From: Deltaproteobacteria bacterium
Lineage (GTDB): Bacteria; Myxococcota_A; UBA796; UBA9615
Assembly: GCA_002724675.1 (NCBI GenBank)
Contig: PBPL01000203.1
Coordinates: forward strand, 1-49,405
Reading direction: 5' to 3'
Length of the DNA stretch: 49,405 nt
Shown here: positions 1-8,107 of the stretch, piece by piece
How the letters are laid out: each line of letters opens with the position of its first letter
Position numbering within the stretch: the first letter of the stretch is position 1
Program-made: the position numbers and the translations under genes
The notes under the pieces: model-generated
The model's input: the letters and a program-made list of their open reading frames with translations, nothing else
Databases searched by the model: none
What the model was told of the DNA's origin: nothing

Positions 1-608
1 CCGAGGAGTCGCGGGTCGTAAGGAGGCTCCTCGAGGATCCAGTCATCGGGATAGTCCTGCACGAAGATGGGCAACTCAGTCACAGCTGCGACCACTGAGC
101 CAGGCAGTGAACGCATCGATCGATCGGCCCACGCGAGGATCTGCTCGGGTGTGAATCGTGCTGGCTTCTTCAACTCGACCCGGTCGAGTCGGAATACGTG
201 TCGAAAGGCACTCTGCATCCCTCGCAGATCCCCGAGGGCTTCGAAGGCAATGGCCAGGTCGTGCCAGCCATCTGCGAATGCGGGCTCGAGTGAGCAGGCT
301 TTCTGCAAGTGGCTTACTGCAGACTCCGCTTGGTCGAGCTCCAGGAGGGTCCAACCCAGCGCATGCTGGAGGTCGCCGCACTGAGGGTAGGCCTGGACCG
401 CTTCCTGTACGGTGTTCAGTGCGGACGTTAGATCGTCTTGCAGCGTTAGCAATCGCCACCTTGCCAGTGCACTGTTTTCGTCGACGCGTTCCTCTTCGAT
501 CCGCTCCAGTAGGCGTTGTCCTCGAACCGCATCGCCATGGTCTACCGAGGCGTGCAGGCGCTCCAGCAGTCGCTGTCGATTACCCTGGACCTTTGGAGGA
601 CTCTTCAC
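1..608 (-). CDS. TPR protein with C-terminal zincin-like metallopeptidase domain (5'-complete, runs off the left edge)
   Basis: About 202 codons are visible, read from a GTG at 608 downstream of an in-frame TAA; no clear Shine-Dalgarno sequence precedes it, so the start is tentative. The first ~110 residues form helical TPR-like repeats (a repeat resembling ALGWTLLELDQAESAVSHLQKA is visible near 355-290). After residue ~160 the chain changes to a segment ending in LPIFVQDYP...EPPYDP, then LLG at the window edge. This resembles the opening strand of the small Zincin_1 family of possible zinc metallopeptidases, whose HExxH motif would lie beyond base 1 and cannot be checked. The gene is divergent from the dehydratase at 771, with a 162-base gap holding no evident gene. 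The TPR part is well supported; the zincin assignment is a family-pattern inference. Confidence 0.6.
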   Translation of the reverse strand, partial: MKSPPKVQGNRQRLLERLHASVDHGDAVRGQRLLERIEEERVDENSALARWRLLTLQDDLTSALNTVQEAVQAYPQCGDLQHALGWTLLELDQAESAVSHLQKACSLEPAFADGWHDLAIAFEALGDLRGMQSAFRHVFRLDRVELKKPARFTPEQILAWADRSMRSLPGSVVAAVTELPIFVQDYPDDWILEEPPYDPRLL

Positions 609-770
609 TTCACTGTCGTCCGGAGGTAGTTAAGATCCGCGATAGGTGGGCAATCCCTCGAACATGGGGCCTTCCGACATCACAGGTAGTCCAACCATAG
701 CGCAGCCGATGCCCTCAGTGGCCTCACCCGCTGCCTCAGCGTCTGTGTCAGCAGACATGAAACGGAACGT

Positions 771-2762
771 ATGACCACGTCTTCCAAGAGTTCAGGGCGT
801 CCAGATGAAGTTGCCGTCTCGGGGCGAGTCCTTTTCCTGACCGAGGATGTCGAACTCATTCGACGACAACTGGCGGGTGAAGACCTGTCTCTCGACACTC
901 GCGACCTGCCCTTGATGAGCGCGATCTCGACGGATGAGATTACGCCGGGTTGGACCTGCTTCCACTACGACGAAGCTCTGGGTCACTACTCCTTGGTTGG
1001 TCTGCGGGGCGAAGCGATTGGCCCCGGCGATCTTCGAGGTGGTGGATTCTCTGTGATCGTCTCCGGCGACAGCAAGGGCTGTGGCTCTTCTCGCGAGACA
1101 GCGCCCTATTCGGAGCTGTACGCGGGTGTTCAGGTCGTCATCGCCCGCTCCATCGAGAAGATCTATGGCCAGAATTGCCAGAACATCGGCCTGCTGACAT
1201 CCACCGACTTCGGCCTCCTAGACCGGATCCGCGCTGGCGAGTCCATCCCCATCTCGGAGTTTACGGAGGGCTTGGACCCCATCAGTCGTGACATCGTGCT
1301 GAGCGGCGGCCTGTTCGAGTACAACAAGGCCCGGCTGTCCGGCGCCATCTCTCCCCCTCGCATCACCACCCCGAAGCGCCCCATGACGATCGCCGAGAAG
1401 ATCTTGGCGAGTCGTGTGGTTGTGGATGCGTCCACGGACGAGCTGGGGGTGGACGCGGTCCAGCCAGGGGATGCGTTCTTCGTGCGGACGGATGTTCGTT
1501 TCTCGCACGACTACACGACGGCGATGTGCTCTGCGCTCTTGAAGGGTGCCGTCGGCCCCGGCGCTCGGGTAAGCGAACCGGAGTCGGTCTATGCCTTCCG
1601 GGACCACCTCACCTTCCTCGATGCGGTCATGCCGGAGAAGCACCGCAAGCTCGGGTTGCTCGGCAAAGCGGATGGTCTGGCCCAGACTCAGAGAGAGTTC
1701 GCCGCAGAGCAGGGCATTCGTATCTACGATGAGTTGACGAATGCCGATGGGACCAAGGGGTCCGAGGCCATCTGTCACAACGCGGTTCTTGAGGACCTCG
1801 CGTTGCCGGGCCAGGTTGTCTCTGGGACGGACTCCCACACCTGCACGGCGGGAGCCCTCGGCTGCTTCGCGTTCGGGGTGGGGGCCACGGACATGGCCAA
1901 CGCCTGGTACACCCGAGACGTACGCGTGCGGGTGCCGAAGACGGTTCGCTTCAATCTGTTGGGACGTCCTTCGGAAGACATCACGGCAAAGGACATCATC
2001 CTGTACGTGATGGCGCAGCCCTACATCAAGGGCAGCAAGGCCATTGGTCAGGTGCTTGAGTTTGGTGGAGAGGGGCTGGCGCACCTCAACTTCGACGAGC
2101 GGGCCACCCTCACCAACATGGCGGTCGAGGCGGGAGGCTTCACCGGAATTGTCGAGCCTGACGAGGTGGTCGTGGACTACTTGTTGGGGATCCGGGAAGG
2201 GCTGGACGCAGAGACGATCCGGGCAGGCTTCCACACGAGCGATCCCGACGCCGAGTATGCGGCTGTGTTCGACATTCGGCTGGACGAGATTGTGCCGATG
2301 GTGGCGACTCCGGGCGACCCCCGCAACGGAGTGCCGCTGGTCGACTTGGCCGGCCCCGTCTCGGTGGACATCGCTTATGGAGGCTCTTGCACTGGGGGCA
2401 AGATGACCGACATGGACCTCTATGCTTCCGTGCTCGGACCCGCGGTCGAGCGAGGTCTCCGTGTGCCGGATGATGTCTCTGCCTACATCCAGTTCGGCAG
2501 CCAGAAGATTAAGGCCTATGCTGAGTCCCGTGGTTATGTGGAGATCTTCCAGGCGGCGGGCGTGGAGCTCATCGACCCGTCGTGCGGGGCCTGCATTAAT
2601 GCTGGTCCCGGTTCGTCTGACAGCAAGGAGCGGGTCACTGTGTCTGCGATCAACCGCAACTTCCCGGGCAGGTCGGGCCCCGGGCAGGTGTACCTGGCCA
2701 GCCCCCTGGTCGTGGCCGCTTCGGCTCTCGCGGGTCACATCATTCGACCGGAAGAGCTCTGA
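771..2762 (+). CDS. Aconitase-superfamily hydro-lyase: LeuD-type swivel domain fused ahead of a LeuC-type large domain (3-isopropylmalate dehydratase or homoaconitase-like)
   Basis: This 663-residue protein isomerises a 2- or 3-hydroxy acid by dehydration and rehydration at a [4Fe-4S] cluster. The N-terminal ~190 residues are the swivel (small-subunit) domain with the substrate-loop signature GCGSSRE near residues 103-109. The remaining ~460 residues are the large subunit, with DSHTCTAGALG near 354 and the three expected cluster ligands Cys540 (GSCTGG) and Cys605/Cys608 (SCGAC). Bacterial LeuC and LeuD are usually separate chains, and fused aconitases carry the swivel domain last, so the order here is permuted. 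No other leucine gene is adjacent, so isopropylmalate, homoaconitate or aconitate could be the substrate. An ATG at 756 runs into a stop after five codons, which supports 771 as the start. The lipoprotein gene begins 18 bases downstream. Confidence 0.88.
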   Translation: MTTSSKSSGRPDEVAVSGRVLFLTEDVELIRRQLAGEDLSLDTRDLPLMSAISTDEITPGWTCFHYDEALGHYSLVGLRGEAIGPGDLRGGGFSVIVSGDSKGCGSSRETAPYSELYAGVQVVIARSIEKIYGQNCQNIGLLTSTDFGLLDRIRAGESIPISEFTEGLDPISRDIVLSGGLFEYNKARLSGAISPPRITTPKRPMTIAEKILASRVVVDASTDELGVDAVQPGDAFFVRTDVRFSHDYTTAMCSALLKGAVGPGARVSEPESVYAFRDHLTFLDAVMPEKHRKLGLLGKADGLAQTQREFAAEQGIRIYDELTNADGTKGSEAICHNAVLEDLALPGQVVSGTDSHTCTAGALGCFAFGVGATDMANAWYTRDVRVRVPKTVRFNLLGRPSEDITAKDIILYVMAQPYIKGSKAIGQVLEFGGEGLAHLNFDERATLTNMAVEAGGFTGIVEPDEVVVDYLLGIREGLDAETIRAGFHTSDPDAEYAAVFDIRLDEIVPMVATPGDPRNGVPLVDLAGPVSVDIAYGGSCTGGKMTDMDLYASVLGPAVERGLRVPDDVSAYIQFGSQKIKAYAESRGYVEIFQAAGVELIDPSCGACINAGPGSSDSKERVTVSAINRNFPGRSGPGQVYLASPLVVAASALAGHIIRPEEL

Positions 2763-2780
2763 GAGGAGGCCCAGTACTCC

Positions 2781-5180
2781 ATGAAGGACACCCGTCGCCT
2801 CCTCATCGTGGCGTTGAGCCTGCCCGCTCTAGGTGGTTGCTTCATCTTCGCTGGGTCAGGCGCGGGGGATGGGGATGCGGACGGCCTCGAGCTCTGCGGG
2901 GACGGCATCGACAACGACGGCGATGGCACGATCGACGAAGGAGTCGATGAGGACGGCGACGGTTTTCTCAGCTGTGGGGCCGGCACATTCGACTGCGACG
3001 ACAGCGATCCTTCCATTTATCCGGGAGCGGGCGAACTCTGTGACGAGGTAGACAACGATTGCGATGGCGCATTTGACGAGGGCTACGACGAGGACGGGGA
3101 TGGCTTCAGCAGTTGCGGCTCTTCGGCTGACTGTGATGACGACGATGCGCTCGTGTTCCCTGGGGGTGTTGAGGTCTGTGATGGGGTGGACAACGACTGC
3201 AACGGGTTGATTGATGACGGAGAGCACACCGATGGGGATGGGGATGGCTTCTGTGATGGCGCGGACTGTGACGACACCGATCCTCTGGTGAACCCCCACG
3301 CAGAGGAAGTCTGCGACGGCATCGACAATGACTGTGATGGGGAGATGGACCCTGGCTTTGACCAGGACGATGACGGCTACAGTACCTGTGGACTTCTCCT
3401 GGACTGCGACGACAGTGATCCTTCCGTCAACCCCGGGGAGCCCGAGGTGTGCGACGGGGAAGACCAGAACTGCGATGGTTGGATCGACGAGGGCTTCGAC
3501 GAGGACGAAGACGGCTGGGTGACCTGCACGGACCCAGGGGACTGTGACGACACAGACGATGACATCAATCCCGATGCGCTCGAGGTCTGTGATGGCGTGG
3601 ACAACAACTGTGATGGGGAGAGTGACGAGGGTACTGGAACGGATGACGACGGAGATGGCCACACCGGCTGCGGCGGGGACTGTGACGACAGCGACCCGAC
3701 GGCTTATCCCGGAGCGCCCGAGGTGCCCGATGGGGTCGACAACGACTGCGATGGTGAGGTCGATGGCGTGCTGGAGGGTGATGTCAGCGCGTCTCTACTC
3801 TCTCCCCAAGCCACTGGCGATACGACGCTCGCCAACCTTGGACAGACCTTAGGTCGATCCTCCGGTCACTACACGGCCGGGCTCTTGTCGGACCTGGTCG
3901 TGGGCTCGCCCTTGTGGAGGGCCGACCCCGCAGACGATCAGCCCACAGGTCGAGCGTATCTGTATCCGGGGGTGAGCTTCCTGGGGAGCAACCCCCCGTC
4001 GGCCATCAGCCCCTTGCTGACCATCTCGGGCTCTGGGCCCGGCCAGTACCTAGGGCGAAGCGTGGATCTGGCGGATATCAACGGCGACACCTATGCCGAC
4101 ATCATCATCGGCGCATCTCAGGAGGGCGTGCAGAGTCCCGACACGCCGTACGGGAGGGTCTATGTGTTCCTAGGAACTGCGGTGTTCAGCTCCGGGGGAG
4201 AGATGCCGCTGGCGGCCGCCGACATTGTGTTTGAGGGAGACTTTCCGACCGAGCAGTGCGGTACCGCCGTGGCGGGGCTGGGCGATGTCAACGGAGATGG
4301 GATCGGTGATCTCGGCTTCACCTGCCCCTGGTACAACTCGGGCGACGGGGTCCTGCGTGGCCGCACCGTAGTCTTCTTCGGCCGGACACAGTGGGCCGAT
4401 TCGTACGTCCCGTCTCAGGCGGACGCTACGATCGTGGGCGGTGCTGAGGACGAGTACTCCGGCCAGGTGTTGCTCGGCGACTTCGACATCAACGGAGACT
4501 CGATCTCCGACCTCGCCATAGGCTCGCCCCAGTGGTCCAGCGATTCGGGTCGGGTGGCTGTTCAGTTGGGCAGCAGCAGTGGATGGTCCCTCGACATGTC
4601 CATGGATGCTCTCGATGTTGTGTGGTCTGACTGGGATCTGGCCAGCTCCACGGCCGAAGTCGGTGTGTCCCTCTCGGCTGGCGACATGAACGGGGACGGC
4701 TTTGATGATCTCCTGATCGGGGCGTCCGATGGTGGGGTGGGTCGACTCATCGCGGTGGAGGGGTCGACGTCAGCGACGCTGCCTCTCTCGGGGCCCATTT
4801 GGAATGTGGACGCCTTCTCGATTACGGGCGTTAGCGGCAGCAACGATCAGGCCGGCGCGGCCGCGGCGATCTGGGACTACGACCAGGACGGACTGCAAGA
4901 CCTTCTCGTGGCGAGCCCGGGCCACGATGGTGACGAGGGGGGAGACCAGGGGCGGGTCAGCGTCTTCAATGGGCCCTTGAGCGCTCTGTCGGACGTCGTG
5001 GGCATGGACGAAGCCTCGGCCCATCTGGTGGGCGAAGCAGGGGGCGACGGCTTCGGCACTGCCATGACCGTGGTGCCGGACTTCAACAGTGATGGTACGC
5101 CGGACCTGTTCGTCTCTGCTCCATTCAATGACGGCGGCGGCGGGAACGCTGGCCGTGTTTATTTCATGCCAGGGCTCTGA
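2781..5180 (+). CDS. Large surface lipoprotein with MopE-like Asp/Cys metal-binding repeats and FG-GAP (integrin-alpha-like) repeats
   Basis: A 799-residue secreted protein with a strong ribosome site (GAGAGGAGG) before the ATG. A lipoprotein signal peptide ends in the lipobox LGGC with the lipidated cysteine at residue 20. Residues ~36-330 hold about seven acidic repeats of the type EVCDGVDNDCDG...DEG alternating with DxDxDG and DCDD loops, matching the putative metal-binding (MopE-type) repeats common in Myxococcota. Residues ~350-795 hold at least six FG-GAP-like calcium loops (DINGDTYADIIIGA, DVNGDGIGD, DINGDSISDLAIG, DMNGDGFDDLLIG, DYDQDGLQD, DFNSDGTPD), predicting a beta-propeller. The protein probably sits on the outer membrane and binds calcium or another divalent metal; its ligand is unknown. 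It lies between the dehydratase and another propeller lipoprotein, likely in one transcript. Confidence 0.85.
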   Translation: MKDTRRLLIVALSLPALGGCFIFAGSGAGDGDADGLELCGDGIDNDGDGTIDEGVDEDGDGFLSCGAGTFDCDDSDPSIYPGAGELCDEVDNDCDGAFDEGYDEDGDGFSSCGSSADCDDDDALVFPGGVEVCDGVDNDCNGLIDDGEHTDGDGDGFCDGADCDDTDPLVNPHAEEVCDGIDNDCDGEMDPGFDQDDDGYSTCGLLLDCDDSDPSVNPGEPEVCDGEDQNCDGWIDEGFDEDEDGWVTCTDPGDCDDTDDDINPDALEVCDGVDNNCDGESDEGTGTDDDGDGHTGCGGDCDDSDPTAYPGAPEVPDGVDNDCDGEVDGVLEGDVSASLLSPQATGDTTLANLGQTLGRSSGHYTAGLLSDLVVGSPLWRADPADDQPTGRAYLYPGVSFLGSNPPSAISPLLTISGSGPGQYLGRSVDLADINGDTYADIIIGASQEGVQSPDTPYGRVYVFLGTAVFSSGGEMPLAAADIVFEGDFPTEQCGTAVAGLGDVNGDGIGDLGFTCPWYNSGDGVLRGRTVVFFGRTQWADSYVPSQADATIVGGAEDEYSGQVLLGDFDINGDSISDLAIGSPQWSSDSGRVAVQLGSSSGWSLDMSMDALDVVWSDWDLASSTAEVGVSLSAGDMNGDGFDDLLIGASDGGVGRLIAVEGSTSATLPLSGPIWNVDAFSITGVSGSNDQAGAAAAIWDYDQDGLQDLLVASPGHDGDEGGDQGRVSVFNGPLSALSDVVGMDEASAHLVGEAGGDGFGTAMTVVPDFNSDGTPDLFVSAPFNDGGGGNAGRVYFMPGL
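2889..3770 (+). repeat. Tandem degenerate coding repeats (MopE-type Asp/Cys units)
   Basis: Within the lipoprotein gene, units of roughly 120-150 bases recur about seven times. Each encodes a CDG-x-DN(D/N)CDG-x-x-DEG core followed by DxDGDG and DCDD. Bases are only partly conserved between units, so this is a protein-level repeat array and not a CRISPR or satellite. Such arrays can expand or contract by recombination. Confidence 0.8.
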
Positions 5181-5200
5181 GGCCCCACCGGAGATTGCTG

Positions 5201-6277
5201 ATGTTCGACCTGTTTCTTGGCTACGCCCGGCGTGTGGCTTCGTCGCTTGCCACACTCGCCCTCCTGCTCGCGCTCGGCGGCTGCGACCTGGGTCTGTTTG
5301 ACGACGATGGGGCGGGCTTCTTGGTGGGAACGGACGCCGGGAAGGTCTTCCACCTGATCGGAGGGGACTCCCAGGCCAGCTTTGGTTGGGAGGCCGACAT
5401 CGCAGCCTCGTCGAAGGTGGTCATGGACGGCTCTGGGGACGACATCCTCGTGGGTAGTGGCCAAGAAGTTGTAGCGCTGTCGGCCATGACTGGAGAGTCC
5501 CTATGGGGCCAGCCAGTCTCCCTGGGAGATGATGTCGTGGCCGTGGCGGGACCCTTGTCGGGGGTGGCGATTGTCATGACTCTCGAACCGTTCTTGGTCG
5601 GGATTGATATGGCCGACGGATCCGAACTGTGGCGGCTCGACCTCTTGCTCAGCGGTAACGCTAGTGATGATGCTGTCGCTGTGGGGTCCTCTGGGGTCTT
5701 TCTAGGGGGGACTGAGATCCTCAAGCTGGACCCACAGACAGGCGCCGAGCAGGCTTACTACAACACCGGCACGGGCAGCTCGTATGTGGTGGACATCCAG
5801 GTCGCAGGTGGGACGGTGTACGCGGGCCTTGAGGATGGCGTGGTGGCCCTCTCGGCTTCTACCCTGTCGGAGGAGTGGCGACATCCCACTGCCGATGAGG
5901 TGGACAACGTCAGTGTGGGTGGAAGCAGTGTCTTCTACAGCGTGATCGGTGGTGGTGTGGGAGCCTTGACCCAATTGGGAGGCAACCTGGTGGGTGAGGC
6001 CGAGGATGGTTCGGTGTTCGAAGCCCTCTCGGTGGGTGGCAATCTTCTGCTGGCGGCGCGCAGTGACGGCACCCTCCTGGCTTATGACGAAGCGGACATG
6101 GCCGAGGTGTGGACGATTGATGGGGCCGCAGGAGCAGCCGTGCGCGATCTAGTCACCTCGGGCGACACGATCTTTTATGCGGCCGGATCGTATGTGGACG
6201 GGATCAACCTGTCGGATGGGTCGTCTCTGTGGAGTTACGACCCCTCGGGCAACCCTTCTGACCTGTTCTTGTTCTGA
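5201..6277 (+). CDS. BamB/PQQ-like beta-propeller lipoprotein
   Basis: A 358-residue protein whose signal peptide (Leu/Ala-rich to residue 27) ends in the lipobox ALGGC, lipidated Cys28. The body contains repeated blades with the PQQ-type pattern G-x-x-L/V-W: SLWGQPV, GSELWRLD, LSEEWRHP, MAEVWTID and GSSLWSYD. This predicts a seven- or eight-bladed propeller like the outer-membrane assembly factor BamB, although no BamA, BamD or der gene is adjacent, so a BamB role is not proven. The ATG at 5201 is preceded by GGAG with 7-base spacing, better than the in-frame TTG at 5195. It begins 20 bases after the FG-GAP lipoprotein and is probably co-transcribed with it. Confidence 0.72.
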   Translation: MFDLFLGYARRVASSLATLALLLALGGCDLGLFDDDGAGFLVGTDAGKVFHLIGGDSQASFGWEADIAASSKVVMDGSGDDILVGSGQEVVALSAMTGESLWGQPVSLGDDVVAVAGPLSGVAIVMTLEPFLVGIDMADGSELWRLDLLLSGNASDDAVAVGSSGVFLGGTEILKLDPQTGAEQAYYNTGTGSSYVVDIQVAGGTVYAGLEDGVVALSASTLSEEWRHPTADEVDNVSVGGSSVFYSVIGGGVGALTQLGGNLVGEAEDGSVFEALSVGGNLLLAARSDGTLLAYDEADMAEVWTIDGAAGAAVRDLVTSGDTIFYAAGSYVDGINLSDGSSLWSYDPSGNPSDLFLF

Positions 6278-6294
6278 GCAGCAGCCCGAAGCCC

Positions 6295-7098
6295 TCAGTC
6301 GTCGCTGTCCAACTCGTCGGTCCAGCCATCGAGGCTGGCGTCTACCAGGAATCGATTGGCCAATAGATCGCGACCCAGGCGAATGCCTCGGTCCGTTCGG
6401 CTGACTGACAGCTCCAACTGGCTGTCCAGCTCTAGACCGCCGAGCCGAATGACGCACTGAATGTTTGGCTCCATTGGAGCGGAGGACTCGGTCTCGATCG
6501 AGGGTCCGTCGTCTGCCAGGCGAAATCGAAGTCGGGTGCCCTCAGGCGACTCCCTCACCCACTCCCAGTGAGCGACCAACAACTGGCTGGATGCTGTAGT
6601 GGGATCTGCCAGACAGCTGAGGTCGAAGAGGGGTGGCTCGACGATGTTCGCTGTCACTCGCCAGGGGAGGCGGCTTGTCTGTTCGTTCGTCTCGTCGTGA
6701 TCCGCGTAGACGGGGAGTGCCAATGGTGCTGGGGCGATGGTCTGCTTATCGGACGTGGGTACCAGTACATCGTCGATGCTGTCGTCGGGGCCGATGGCAG
6801 CCCAGGGATCGGGGCGTTGCTCCTCGTCTTCCACGGACTGGGGATCGATCGTGAACTCGTCGTCTCCTAGGTCGTCTACAGGCCCCCAGGCCTGAAGTGC
6901 TTCCTTGTCTTCTCCCGCCTCTGGGGGGTCTTCGAGGTCGCTGTCGGCCAGGTCGGTCACTGACCCCCAGGGATCACGTTGAGGTCCAGGAGCCAGGTCG
7001 TTGTCCGAGTCCTGCTCGCCCTGGGAGGGCTCCAACTCTGTGTCCTCGTCGTCGTCAGCGCCTCCCGAGGGCTTCTTGTGGGGGAGTGCATGTCTCAT
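6295..7098 (-). CDS. Acidic protein with a degenerate retropepsin-like (RimK-associated Zn_protease/RimB family) domain
   Basis: This 267-residue protein has two parts. Residues 1-~125 are highly acidic and low in complexity, with three Trp-containing repeats (DPWGSVTDL, AWGPVDDL, DPWAAIGPDD). Residues ~144-262 resemble the small aspartyl-protease-fold family called ATP-dependent zinc protease. VEPPLFDLSCLADPTTASSQL aligns with the strand carrying the catalytic DTGARTSAL, and LGRDLLANRFLVD (241-253) aligns with the conserved C-terminal LLGRxxLxGRFLVD. The catalytic Asp-Thr-Gly is replaced by Asp165-Pro-Thr, so protease activity is doubtful. The ATG at 7098 with GAGGGC upstream is preferred over an in-frame TTG at 7128 that would overlap the FAD-subunit gene. 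It lies 10 bases after that gene, so it is likely the last gene of the molybdenum-hydroxylase operon. Confidence 0.65.
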   Translation of the reverse strand: MRHALPHKKPSGGADDDEDTELEPSQGEQDSDNDLAPGPQRDPWGSVTDLADSDLEDPPEAGEDKEALQAWGPVDDLGDDEFTIDPQSVEDEEQRPDPWAAIGPDDSIDDVLVPTSDKQTIAPAPLALPVYADHDETNEQTSRLPWRVTANIVEPPLFDLSCLADPTTASSQLLVAHWEWVRESPEGTRLRFRLADDGPSIETESSAPMEPNIQCVIRLGGLELDSQLELSVSRTDRGIRLGRDLLANRFLVDASLDGWTDELDSDD

Positions 7099-7108
7099 GG
7101 CGCAGCCC

Positions 7109-8104
7109 TCAGCCCCTGGTGTCGCCAAAAGCGCTATCGAGCCGCTCTAGGAGTCGTCGAGTGAAGACTCCGGCCATCTTTCGACGGTACCTGGGATCGA
7201 GCGGCACGTTGCGGTAGGCCTTCGACGCCTTGTGGACCGCGTCACCGATCTCTGCAGCCACAGCAGGAGATGCCCTCTGCCCTACAAACGACTGGACTTC
7301 ACTGTCTAGGGACTCCGGGCGGCTCGTCATGGCGGTTGTGGCGACGTGGAGGTGTTCGATGTTGTTCGCGGTGTCGGTCTTCACTGCTACGGCGACGCCC
7401 AGGCTCGGGAAGTCGATGGAGTCGCGAATGCGGAGCTTGGAGTAGCCGGCAGCCAGTTGCTGAGCAGAGTCGGGGATGGTGACGCCGACTACGATCTCTC
7501 CCGGTCGGCGGTCGCGGAACCGGACGATGCCCTCGTCCTCGAAAAAATCCGAGACGAGGACCGACCGTGCGCCGTCGGGCCCCAGCAAGTCGAGGGAGGC
7601 CCCAAGCACCAAGAAGGCAGCGGCCAACTCTCCGGAGTAGGTGGCATAGCAGTGGTCGTTGGAGGACGGCACCACCAGGCACTGGTCGCCCTCTGCCTTC
7701 AGGCAGAAGTGCTTGCTCCGACGCCACATGGGCGCCTGGTTGAAGAAGTAGCAGCGGGTGTCGAGCATCAGGTTGCCCCCCACGGTCCCGTGCTCGCGAA
7801 GGGGAGGGGAGCTGATGCTGGCGGCGGTCTCCTGCAGAATGGGAAGTGTTGAGGCGAGGACTTCGCTCCTCTCCATCTCGACCAGGCGGGTCAGCGCCCC
7901 GATGCGGGTGGGGCTGAGCTCTCGCAGCGACGCAATGCCGGCTAGGGAGACGACGTGCTTCTTGTTGTTGAGGCGGTTCTTGTAGTTGGGCAGCAAGTCC
8001 GTGCCGCCAGCGACCAGGTCTGCGTCGTCTCCGTACTGCTTTAGGAGAGCGACAGCATCCTCGGCCGATGCCGGGCGATGGTACTGGAAGGCAGGTAGTT
8101 CCAT
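7109..8104 (-). CDS. FAD-binding medium subunit of a xanthine-dehydrogenase-family molybdenum hydroxylase with extra [4Fe-4S] loop (4-hydroxybenzoyl-CoA reductase beta-like)
   Basis: A 331-residue protein with the CO-dehydrogenase-flavoprotein fold: VAGGTDLLP near residues 31-39 binds FAD pyrophosphate and GTVGGNL near 106-112 is the second flavin motif. Residues 118-152 insert a Cys-rich loop with Cys118, Cys134, Cys142 and Cys152 around YFFNQAPMWRR and FCLKAEGDQC. The same pattern defines the additional [4Fe-4S] cluster in the beta subunit of 4-hydroxybenzoyl-CoA reductase, absent from ordinary xanthine dehydrogenases. It would relay electrons between FAD and the molybdenum subunit encoded directly upstream; the two genes are 3 bases apart. 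Assignment to the family is firm, but the aromatic substrate is inferred. Confidence 0.88.
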   Translation of the reverse strand: MELPAFQYHRPASAEDAVALLKQYGDDADLVAGGTDLLPNYKNRLNNKKHVVSLAGIASLRELSPTRIGALTRLVEMERSEVLASTLPILQETAASISSPPLREHGTVGGNLMLDTRCYFFNQAPMWRRSKHFCLKAEGDQCLVVPSSNDHCYATYSGELAAAFLVLGASLDLLGPDGARSVLVSDFFEDEGIVRFRDRRPGEIVVGVTIPDSAQQLAAGYSKLRIRDSIDFPSLGVAVAVKTDTANNIEHLHVATTAMTSRPESLDSEVQSFVGQRASPAVAAEIGDAVHKASKAYRNVPLDPRYRRKMAGVFTRRLLERLDSAFGDTRG

Positions 8105-8107
8105 GGG

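Noticed and set aside
1218-2738. 506-codon minus-strand ORF opposite the dehydratase gene
   Set aside because: Arg/His-rich shadow frame with no domain; the plus strand encodes a full aconitase-family enzyme with intact cluster motifs.
2856-3662. 268-codon minus-strand ORF rich in Val/Ile opposite the MopE repeats
   Set aside because: Its apparent repeats are the antisense of GAC/GAT-rich repeat codons; no signal or family match.
2889-3770. CRISPR-like or satellite repeat
   Set aside because: Units are degenerate at DNA level and stay in frame with a conserved protein motif.
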